Shown here: in pieces, positions 12,201-24,200 of the stretch
How positions within the stretch are numbered: the first letter of the stretch is position 1
Layout of the letters: every line of letters begins with the position of its first letter
Assembly: GCA_032718475.1 (NCBI GenBank)
Contig: JAUCBJ010001569.1
Coordinates: forward strand, 1-34,718
Origin: Nemertoderma westbladi
Lineage: Eukaryota; Xenacoelomorpha; Nemertodermatida; Nemertodermatidae
Reading direction: 5' to 3'
DNA: 34,718 bases
Notes under the pieces: generated by a model
What the model was told of the DNA's origin: nothing
Seen by the model: only the letters and a program-made list of their open reading frames with translations
Database searches by the model: none
Translations under genes and position numbers: made by a program

Positions 12201-15200
12201 CCACGTTTCCCCCCTCGATATATGTGAGGCACAATCAATAATAATTGAGTATTACGATTACGATGTGTTTTGGCTATAAAACATAGCATATAAAGCATAG
12301 TGAGCCGGGTGTGGGGGTTAAACAAAACATAGCATAGTGAGCCGGGTGTGGGGGTTAAACAAAACATAGCATAGTGAGCCGGGTGTGGGGGTTAAACAAA
12401 ACATAGCATAGTGAGCCGGGTGTGGGGGTTAAACAAAACATAGTGAGCGGGGTGTGGGGGTTAAACAAAACAGCATAGTGAGCCGGGTGTGGGGGTTAAA
12501 CAAAACATAGCCTAGTGAGCCGGGTGTAGGGGTTAAACAAAACATAGCCTAGTGAGCCGGGTGTGGGGGTTAAACAAAACAGCATAGTGAGCCGGGTGTG
12601 GGGGTTAAACAAAACATAGCCTAGTGAGCCGGGTGTGGGGGTTAAACAAAATATAGCATAGTGACTAGTGAGCCGGGTGTGGGGGTTAAACAAAACATAG
12701 CATAGTGAGCCGGGTGTGGGGGTTAAACAAAACAGCATAGTGAGCCGGGTGTGGGGGTTAAACAAAACATATAATAGTGATCCGGGTGTGGGGGTTAAAC
12801 AAAACATAGCCTAGTGAGCCGCGTGTAGGGGTTAAACAAAACATAGCATAGTGAGCCGGGTGTGGGGGTTAAACAAAACATAGCATAGTGAGCCGGGTGT
12901 GGGGGTTAAACAAAACATAGCCTAGTGAGCTGGGTGTGGGGGTTAAACAAAACATAGCACAGTGAGCCGGGTGTGGGGGTTATACAAAACATAGCCTAGT
13001 GAGCCACGTGTGGGGGTTAAACAAAACATAGCATAGTGAGCCGGGTATGGGGGTTAAACAAAACATAGCATAGTGAGCCGGGTGTGGGGGTTAGCCTAGT
13101 GAGCCGGGTGTGGGGGTTAAACAAAACATAGCATAGTGAGCCGGGTGTGGGGGTTAAACAAAACATAGCATAGTGAGCTGGGTGTGGGGGTTAAACAAAA
13201 CATAGCATAGTGAGCCGGGTGTGGGGGTTAAACAAAACATAGCATAGTGAGCCGGGTGTGGGGGTTAAACAAAACATAGCCTAGTGAGCTGGGTGTGGGG
13301 GTTAAACAAAACATAGCATAGTGAGCCGGGTGTGGGGGTTAAACAAAACATAGCATAGTGAGCCGGGTGTGGGGGTTAAACAAAACAGCATAGTGAGCCG
13401 GGTGTGGGGGTTAAACAAAACATAGCATAGTGAGCCGGGTGTGGGGGTTAAACAAAACATAGCCTAGTGAGCCGGGTGTGGGGGTTAAACAAAACATAGC
13501 ATAGTGAGCCGGGTGTGGGGGTTAAACAAAACATATAATAGTGATCCGGGTGTGGGGGTTAAACAAAACATAGCATAGTGAGCCGGGTGTGGGGGTTAAA
13601 CAAAACATAGCATAGTGAGCCGGGTGTGGGGGTTAAACAAAACATAGCATAGTGAGCCGGGTGTGGGGGTTAAACAAAACATAGCCTAGTGAGCCGGGTG
13701 TGGGGGTTAAACAAAACAGCATAGTGAGCCGGGTGTGGGGGTTAAACAAAACATAGCCTAGTGAGCCGGGTGTGGGGGTTAAACAAAATATAGCATAGTG
13801 ACTAGTGAGCCGGGTGTGGGGGTTAAACAAAACATAGCATAGTGAGCCGGGTGTGGGGGTTAAACAAAACAGCATAGTGAGCCGGGTGTGGGGGTTAAAC
13901 AAAACATATAATAGTGATCCGGGTGTGGGGGTTAAACAAAACATAGCCTAGTGAGCCGCGTGTAGGGGTTAAACAAAACATAGCATAGTGAGCCGGGTGT
14001 GGGGGTTAAACAAAACATAGCATAGTGAGCCGGGTGTGGGGGTTAAACAAAACATAGCCTAGTGAGCTGGGTGTGGGGGTTAAACAAAACATAGCACAGT
14101 GAGCCGGGTGTGGGGGTTATACAAAACATAGCCTAGTGAGCCACGTGTGGGGGTTAAACAAAACATAGCATAGTGAGCCGGGTATGGGGGTTAAACAAAA
14201 CATAGCATAGTGAGCCGGGTGTGGGGGTTAGCCTAGTGAGCCGGGTGTGGGGGTTAAACAAAACATAGCATAGTGAGCCGGGTGTGGGGGTTAAACAAAA
14301 CATAGCATAGTGAGCTGGGTGTGGGGGTTAAACAAAACATAGCATAGTGAGCCGGGTGTGGGGGTTAAACAAAACATAGCCTAGTGAGCTGGGTGTGGGG
14401 GTTAAACAAAACATAGCATAGTGAGCCGGGTGTGGGGGTTAAACAAAACATAGCATAGTGAGCCGGGTGTGGGGGTTAAACAAAACAGCATAGTGAGCCG
14501 GGTGTGGGGGTTAAACAAAACATAGCATAGTGAGCCGGGTGTGGGGGTTAAACAAAACATAGCCTAGTGAGCCGGGTGTGGGGGTTAAACAAAACATAGC
14601 ATAGTGAGCCGGGTGTGGGGGTTAAACAAAACATATAATAGTGATCCGGGTGTGGGGGTTAAACAAAACATAGCATAGTGAGCCGGGTGTGGGGGTTAAA
14701 CAAAACATAGCATAGTGAGCCGGGTGTGGGGGTTAAACAAAACATAGCATAGTGAGCCGGGTGTGGGGGTTAAACAAAACATAGCCTAGTGAGCCGGGTG
14801 TGGGGGTTAAACAAAACAGCATAGTGAGCCGGGTGTGGGGGTTAAACAAAACATAGCCTAGTGAGCCGGGTGTGGGGGTTAAACAAAATATAGCATAGTG
14901 ACTAGTGAGCCGGGTGTGGGGGTTAAACAAAACATAGCATAGTGAGCCGGGTGTGGGGGTTAAACAAAACAGCATAGTGAGCCGGGTGTGGGGGTTAAAC
15001 AAAACATATAATAGTGATCCGGGTGTGGGGGTTAAACAAAACATAGCCTAGTGAGCCGCGTGTAGGGGTTAAACAAAACATAGCATAGTGAGCCGGGTGT
15101 GGGGGTTAAACAAAACATAGCATAGTGAGCCGGGTGTGGGGGTTAAACAAAACATAGCCTAGTGAGCTGGGTGTGGGGGTTAAACAAAACATAGCACAGT

Positions 15201-18200
15201 GAGCCGGGTGTGGGGGTTATACAAAACATAGCCTAGTGAGCCACGTGTGGGGGTTAAACAAAACATAGCATAGTGAGCCGGGTATGGGGGTTAAACAAAA
15301 CATAGCATAGTGAGCCGGGTGTGGGGGTTAGCCTAGTGAGCCGGGTGTGGGGGTTAAACAAAACATAGCATAGTGAGCCGGGTGTGGGGGTTAAACAAAA
15401 CATAGCATAGTGAGCTGGGTGTGGGGGTTAAACAAAACATAGCATAGTGAGCCGGGTGTGGGGGTTAAACAAAACATAGCATAGTGAGCCGGGTGTGGGG
15501 GTTAAACAAAACATAGCCTAGTGAGCTGGGTGTGGGGGTTAAACAAAACATAGCATAGTGAGCCGGGTGTGGGGGTTAAACAAAACATAGCATAGTGAGC
15601 CGGGTGTGGGGGTTAAACAAAACAGCATAGTGAGCCGGGTGTGGGGGTTAAACAAAACATAGCATAGTGAGCCGGGTGTGGGGGTTAAACAAAACATAGC
15701 CTAGTGAGCCGGGTGTGGGGGTTAAACAAAACATAGCATAGTGAGCCGGGTGTGGGGGTTAAACAAAACATATAATAGTGATCCGGGTGTGGGGGTTAAA
15801 CAAAACATAGCATAGTGAGCCGGGTGTGGGGGTTAAACAAAACATAGCATAGTGAGCCGGGTGTGGGGGTTAAACAAAACATAGCATAGTGAGCCGGGTG
15901 TGGGGGTTAAACAAAACATAGCCTAGTGAGCCGGGTGTGGGGGTTAAACAAAACATAGCATAGTGAGCCGGGTGTGGGGGTTAAACAAAACATATAATAG
16001 TGATCCGGGTGTGGGGGTTAAACAAAACATAGCATAGTGAGCCGGGTGTGGGGGTTAAACAAAACATAGCCTAGTGAGCCGGGTTTGGGGGTTAAACAAA
16101 ACATAGCACAGTGAGCCGGGTGTGGGGGTTAAACAAAACATAGCATAGTGAGCCGGGTGTGGGGGTTAAACAAAACATATAATAGTGATCCGGGTGTGGG
16201 GGTTAAACAAAACATAGCCTAGTGAGCCGGGTGTGGGGGTTAAACAAAACATAGCATAGTGAGCCGGGTGTGGGGGTTAAACAAAACATATAATAGTGAT
16301 CCGGGTGTGGGGGTTAAACAAAACATAGCCTAGTGAGCCGGGTGTGGGGGTTAAACAAAACATATAATAGTGATCCGGGTGTGGGGGTTAAACAAAACAT
16401 AGCATAGTGAGCCGGGTGTGGGGGTTAAACAAAACATAGCACAGTGAGCCGGGTGTGGGGGTTAAACAAAACATAGCATAGTGAGCCGGGTGTGGGGGTT
16501 AAACAAAACATAGCACAGTGAGCCATGTGTGGGGGTTAAACAAAACATAGCATAGTGAGCCGGGTGTGGGGGTTAAACAAAACATATAATAGTGATCCGG
16601 GTGTGGGGGTTAAACAAAACATAGCCTAGTGAGCCGGGTGTGTGGGTTAAACAAAACATATAATAGTGATCCGGGTGTGGGGGTTAAACAAAACATAGCC
16701 TAGTGAGCCGGGTGTGGGGGTTAAACAAAACATAGCATAGTGAGCCGGGTGTGGGGGTTAAACAAAACAGCATAGTGAGCCGGGTGTGGGGGTTAAACAA
16801 AACAGCATAGTGAGCCGGGTGTGGGGGTTAATCAAAACAGCATAGTGAGCCGGGTGTGGGGGTTAAACAAAACATAGCCTCGTGAGCTGGGTGTGGGGGT
16901 TAAACAAAACAGCATAGTGAGCCGGGTGTGGGGGTTAAACAAAACATAGCATAGTGAGCCGGGTGTTGGGGTTAAACAAAACATAGCCTCGTGAGCTGGG
17001 TGTGGGGGGTTAAACAAAACAGCATAGTGAGCCGGGTGTGGGGGTTAAACAAAACATAGCATAGTGAGCCGGGTGTTGGGGTTAATCAAAACATAGCATA
17101 GTGAGCCGGGTGTGGGGGTTAAACAAAACATAGCCTCGTGAGCTGGGTGTGGGGGTTAAACAAAACAGCATAGTAAGCCGGGTGTGGGGGTTAAACAAAA
17201 CATAGCATATTGAGCCGGGTGTTGGGGTTAAACAAAACATAGCATAGTGAGCCGGGTGTGGGGGTTAAACAAAACATAGTATAGTGAGCCGGGTGTGGGG
17301 GTTAAACAAAACATATAATAGTGAGCCGGGTGTGGGGGTTAAACAAAACATAGCATAGTGAGCCGGGTGTGGGGGTTAAACAAAACATAGCATAGTGAGC
17401 CGGGTGTGGGGGTTAAACAAAACAGCATAGTGAGCCGGGTGTGGGGGTTAAACAAAACATAGCATAGTGAGCCGGGTGTGGGGGTTAAACAAAACAGCAT
17501 AGTGAGCCGGGTGTGGGGGTTAAACAAAACATAGCATAGTGAGCCGGGTGTGGGGGTTAAACAAAACATAGCCTAGTGAGCCGGGTTTGGGGGTTAAACA
17601 AAACATAGCACAGTGAGCCGGGTGTGGGGGTTAAACAAAACATAGCATAGTGAGCCGGGTGTGGGGGTTAAACAAAACATATAATAGTGATCCGGGTGTG
17701 GGGGTTAAACAAAACATAGCCTAGTGAGCCGGGTGTGGGGGTTAAACAAAACATAGCATAGTGAGCCGGGTGTGGGGGTTAAACAAAACATATAATAGTG
17801 ATCCGGGTGTGGGGGTTAAACAAAACATAGCCTAGTGAGCCGGGTGTGGGGGTTAAACAAAACATATAATAGTGATCCGGGTGTGGGGGTTAAACAAAAC
17901 ATAGCATAGTGAGCCGGGTGTGGGGGTTAAACAAAACATAGCACAGTGAGCCGGGTGTGGGGGTTAAACAAAACATAGCATAGTGAGCCGGGTGTGGGGG
18001 TTAAACAAAACATAGCACAGTGAGCCATGTGTGGGGGTTAAACAAAACATAGCATAGTGAGCCGGGTGTGGGGGTTAAACAAAACATATAATAGTGATCC
18101 GGGTGTGGGGGTTAAACAAAACATAGCCTAGTGAGCCGGGTGTGTGGGTTAAACAAAACATATAATAGTGATCCGGGTGTGGGGGTTAAACAAAACATAG

Positions 18201-21200
18201 CCTAGTGAGCCGGGTGTGGGGGTTAAACAAAACATAGCATAGTGAGCCGGGTGTGGGGGTTAAACAAAACAGCATAGTGAGCCGGGTGTGGGGGTTAAAC
18301 AAAACAGCATAGTGAGCCGGGTGTGGGGGTTAATCAAAACAGCATAGTGAGCCGGGTGTGGGGGTTAAACAAAACATAGCCTCGTGAGCTGGGTGTGGGG
18401 GTTAAACAAAACAGCATAGTGAGCCGGGTGTGGGGGTTAAACAAAACATAGCATAGTGAGCCGGGTGTTGGGGTTAAACAAAACATAGCCTCGTGAGCTG
18501 GGTGTGGGGGGTTAAACAAAACAGCATAGTGAGCCGGGTGTGGGGGTTAAACAAAACATAGCATAGTGAGCCGGGTGTTGGGGTTAATCAAAACATAGCA
18601 TAGTGAGCCGGGTGTGGGGGTTAAACAAAACATAGCCTCGTGAGCTGGGTGTGGGGGTTAAACAAAACAGCATAGTAAGCCGGGTGTGGGGGTTAAACAA
18701 AACATAGCATATTGAGCCGGGTGTTGGGGTTAAACAAAACATAGCATAGTGAGCCGGGTGTGGGGGTTAAACAAAACATAGTATAGTGAGCCGGGTGTGG
18801 GGGTTAAACAAAACATATAATAGTGAGCCGGGTGTGGGGGTTAAACAAAACATAGCATAGTGAGCCGGGTGTGGGGGTTAAACAAAACATAGCATAGTGA
18901 GCCGGGTGTGGGGTTAAACAAAACAGCATAGTGAGCCGGGTGTGGGGGTTAAACAAAACATAGCATAGTGAGCCGGGTGTGGGGGTTAAACAAAACAGCA
19001 TAGTGAGCCGGGTGTGGGGGTTAAACAAAACATAGCATAGTGAGCCGGGTGTGGGGGTTAAACAAAACATATAATAGTGATCCGGGTGTGGGGGTTAAAC
19101 AAAACATAGCATAGTAGGCCGGGTGTGGGGGTTAAACAAAACATAGCATAGTGAGCCGGGTGTGGGGGTTAAACAAAACATAGCATAGTGAGCCGGGTGT
19201 GGGGGTTAAACAAAACAGCATAGTGAGCCGGGTGTGGGGGTTAAACAAAACAGCATAGTGAGCCGGGTGTGGGGGTTAAACAAAACAGCATAGTGAGCCG
19301 GGTGTGGGGGTTAAACAAAACATAGCATAGTGAGCCGGGTGTGGGGGTTAAACAAAACATAGCCTAGTGAGCCGGGTGTGGGGGTTAAACAAAACAGCAT
19401 AGTGAGCCGGGTGTGGGGGTTAAACAAAACATAGCCTAGTGAGCCGAGTGTGAGGGTTAAACAAAACATAGCCTAGTGAGCCGCGTGTGGGGGTTAAACA
19501 AAACGTAGCATAGTGAGCCGGGTGTGGGGGTTAAACAAAACATAGCATAGTGAGCCGGGTGTGGGGGTTAAACAAAACAGCAGAGTGAGCCGGGTGTGGG
19601 GGTTAAACAAAACATAGCATAGTGAGCCGGGTGTGGGGGTTAAACAAAATATAGCACATTGAGCCGGGTGTGGGGGTTAAACAAAACATAGCCTAGTGAG
19701 CCGCGTGTGGGGGTTAAATAAAACATAGAATGGTGAGCCGTGTGTGGGGGTTAAACAAAACAGCATATTGAGCCGGGTGTGGGGGTTAAACAAAACATAG
19801 CCTAGTGAGCCGCGTGTGGGGGTTAAACAAAACATAGCACAGTGAGCCGGGTGTGGGGGTTAAACAAAACATAGCCTAGTGAGCGGGGTGTGGGGGTTAA
19901 ACAAAACATAGCCTAGTGAGCCGGGTGTGGGGGTTAAACAAAACAGCATAGTGAGCCGAGTGTGGGGGTTAAACAAAACATAGCCTAGTGAGCCGCGTGT
20001 GGGGGTTAAACAAAACATAGCACAGTGAGCCGGGTGTGGGGGTTAAACAAAACATAGCCTAGTGAGCCGGGTGTGGGGGTTAAACAAAACATAGCCTAGT
20101 GAGCTGGGTGTGGGGGTTAAACAAAACATAGTATAGTGAGCCGGGTGTTGGGGTTAAACAAAACAGCATATTGAGCCGGGTAGGGGGTTAAACAAATTCA
20201 GCATATTGAGCCGGGTGTGGGGGTTAAACAAAACAGCATAGTGAGCCGGGTGTGGGGGTTAAACAAAACAGCATATTGAGCCGGGTGTGGGGGTTAAACA
20301 AAACAGCATATTGAGACGGGTGTGGGGTTAAACAAAACATAGCCTAGTGAGCTGGCTGTGGGGGTTAAACAAAACATAGCATAGTGAGCCGCGTGTGGGG
20401 GTTAAACAAAACATAGCCTAGTGAGCTGGGTGTGGGGGTTAAACAAAACATAGCATATTGAGCCGGGTGTGGGGGTTAAACAAAGCAGCATATTGAGCCG
20501 GGTGTGGGGGTTAAACAAAACAGCATATTGAGCCGGGTGTGGGGGTTAAACAAAACATAGCCTAGTGAGCTGGGTGTGGGGGTTAAACAAAACATAGCCT
20601 AGTGAGCCGGGTGTGGGGGTTAAACAAAACATAGCCTAGTGAGCTGGGTGTGGGGGTTAAACAAAACATAGCACAGTGAGCCGGGTGTGGGGGTTAAACA
20701 AAACATAGCATAGTGAGCCGCGTGTGGGGGTTAAACAAAACATAGCCTAGTGAGCTGGGTGTGGGGGTTAAACAAAACATAGCACAGTGAGCCGGGTGTG
20801 GGGGTTAAACAAAACATAGCACAGTGAGCCGGGTGTGGGGGTTAAACAAAACATACCCTAGTGAGCCGGGTGTGGGGGTTAAACAAAACATAGCATAGTG
20901 AGCCGCGTGTGGGGGTTAAACAAAACATAGCCTAGTGAGCTGGGTGTGGGGGTTAAACAAAACATAGCACAGTGAGCTGGGTGTGGGGGTTAAACAAAAC
21001 AGCATAGTAAGCCGGGTGTGGGGGTTAAACAAAACATAGCATATTGAGCCGGGTGTTGGGGTTAAACAAAACAGCATAGTAAGCCGGGTGTGGGGGTTAA
21101 ACAAAACATAGCATAGTGAGCCGGGTGTGGGGGTTAAACAAAACATAGCATAGTGAGCCGGGTGTGGGGGTTAAACAAAACAGCATAGTGAGCCGGGTGT

Positions 21201-24200
21201 GGGGGTTAAACAAAACATAGCATAGTGAGCCGGGTGTGGGGGTTAAACAAAACAGCATAGTGAGCCGGGTGTGGGGGTTAAACAAAACATAGCATAGTGA
21301 GCCGGGTGTGGGGGTTAAACAAAACATAGCATAGTGAGCCGGGTGTGGGGGTTAAACAAAACATAGCATAGTGAGCCGGGTGTGGGGGTTAAACAAAACA
21401 TAGCATAGTAGGCCGGGTGTGGGGGTTAAACAAAACATAGCATAGTGAGCCGGGTGTGGGGGTTAAACAAAACATAGCATAGTGAGCCGGGTGTGGGGGT
21501 TAAACAAAACAGCATAGTGAGCCGGGTGTGGGGGTTAAACAAAACATAGCATAGTGAGCCGGGTGTGGGGGTTAAACAAAACATAGCCTAGTGAGCCGGG
21601 TGTGGGGGTTAAACAAAACAGCATAGTGAGCCGGGTGTGGGGGTTAAACAAAACATAGCCTAGTGAGCCGAGTGTGAGGGTTAAACAAAACATAGCATAG
21701 TGAGCCGGGTGTGGGGGTTAAACAAAACATAGCCTAGTGAGCCGAGTGTGAGGGTTAAACAAAACATAGCCTAGTGAGCCGGGTGTGGGGGTTAAACAAA
21801 ACAGCAGAGTGAGCCGGGTGTGGGGGTTAAACAAAACATAGCATAGTGAGCCGGGTGTGGGGGTTAAACAAAACAGCAGAGTGAGCCGGGTGTGGGGGTT
21901 AAACAAAACATAGCCTAGTGAGCCGCGTGTGGGGGTTAAATAAAACATAGAATGGTGAGCCGGGTGTGGGGGTTAAACAAAACATAGCCTAGTGAGCCGC
22001 GTGTGGGGGTTAAATAAAACATAGAATGGTGAGCCGCGTGTTGGGGTTAAACAAAACATAGCACAGTGAGCCGGGTGTGGGGGTTAAACAAAACATAGCC
22101 TAGTGAGCGGGGTGTGGGGGTTAAACAAAACATAGCCTAGTGAGCCGGGTGTGGGGGTTAAACAAAACAGCATAGTGAGCCGAGTGTGGGGGTTAAACAA
22201 AACATAGCCTAGTGAGCCGCGTGTGGGGGTTAAACAAAACATAGCACAGTGAGCCGGGTGTGGGGGTTAAACAAAACATAGCCTAGTGAGCCGGGTGTGG
22301 GGGTTAAACAAAACATAGCCTAGTGAGCTGGGTGTGGGGGTTAAACAAAACATAGTATAGTGAGCCGGGTGTTGGGGTTAAACAAAACAGCATATTGAGC
22401 CGGGTAGGGGGTTAAACAAATTCAGCATATTGAGCCGGGTGTGGGGGTTAAACAAAACAGCATAGTGAGCCGGGTGTGGGGGTTAAACAAAACAGCATAT
22501 TGAGCCGGGTGTGGGGGTTAAACAAAACAGCATATTGAGACGGGTGTGGGGTTAAACAAAACATAGCCTAGTGAGCTGGCTGTGGGGGTTAAACAAAACA
22601 TAGCATAGTGAGCCGCGTGTGGGGGTTAAACAAAACATAGCCTAGTGAGCTGGGTGTGGGGGTTAAACAAAACATAGCATATTGAGCCGGGTGTGGGGGT
22701 TAAACAAAGCAGCATATTGAGCCGGGTGTGGGGGTTAAACAAAACAGCATATTGAGCCGGGTGTGGGGGTTAAACAAAACATAGCCTAGTGAGCTGGGTG
22801 TGGGGGTTAAACAAAACATAGCCTAGTGAGCCGGGTGTGGGGGTTAAACAAAACATAGCACAGTGAGCCGGGTGTGGGGGTTAAACAAAACATAGCACAG
22901 TGAGCCGGGTGTGGGGGTTAAACAAAACATAGCATAGTGAGCCGCGTGTGGGGGTTAAACAAAACATAGCCTAGTGAGCTGGGTGTGGGGGTTAAACAAA
23001 ACATAGCACAGTGAGCCGGGTGTGGGGGTTAAACAAAACATAGCACAGTGAGCCGGGTGTGGGGGTTAAACAAAACATACCCTAGTGAGCCGGGTGTGGG
23101 GGTTAAACAAAACATAGCATAGTGAGCCGCGTGTGGGGGTTAAACAAAACATAGCCTAGTGAGCTGGGTGTGGGGGTTAAACAAAACATAGCACAGTGAG
23201 CCGGGTGTGGGGGTTAAACAAAACATACCCTAGTGAGCCGGGTGTGGGGGTTAAACAAAACATAGCCTAGTGAGCCGGGTGTGGGGGTTAAACAAAACAT
23301 AGCCTAGTGAGCCGGGTGTGGGGGTTAAACAAAACATAGCCTAGTGAGCCGGGTGTGGGGGTTAAACAAAACATAGCATAGTGAGCCGGGTGTGGGGGTT
23401 AAACAAAACATAGCATAGTGAGCCGGGTGTGGGGGTTAAACAAAACATAGCATAGTGAGCCGGGTGTGGGGGTTAAACAAAACATAGCCTAGTGAGCTGC
23501 GTGTGGGGGTTAAACAAAACATAGCCCAGTGAGCCGGGTGTGGGGGTTAAACAAAACAACATAGTGAGCCGGGTGTGGGGGTTAAACAAAACATAGCCCA
23601 GTGAGCCGCGTGTGGGGGTTAAACAAAACATAGCCTAGTGAGCCGCGTGTAGGGGTTAAACAAAACAGCATAGTGAGCCGGGTGTGGGGGTTAAACAAAA
23701 CAGCATAGTGAGCCGGGTGTGGGGGTTAAACAAAACATAGCCTAGTGAGCCGGGTGTGGGGGTTAAACAAAACATAGCCCAGTGAGCCGCGTGTGGGGGT
23801 TAAACAAAACATAGCCTAGTGAGCCGCGTGTAGGGGTTAAACAAAACAGCATAGTGAGCCGGGTGTGGGGGTTAAACAAAACAGCATAGTGAGCCGGGTG
23901 TGGGGGTTAAACAAAACAGCATAGTGAGCCGGGTGTGGGGGTTAAACAAAACATAGCCTAGTGAGCCGGGTGTGAGGGTTAAACAAAACATAGCCTAGTG
24001 AGCCGGGTGTGGGGGTTAAACAAAACATAGCCTAGTGAGCCGGGTGTGGGGGTTAAACTAAACATATAATAGTGATCCGGGTGTGGGGGTTAAACAAAAC
24101 AGCATAGTGAGCCGGGTGTGGGGGTTAAACAAAACATAGCCTAGTGAGCCGGGTGTGGGGGTTAAACAAAACATAGCCTAGTGAGCCGCGTGTGGGGGTT

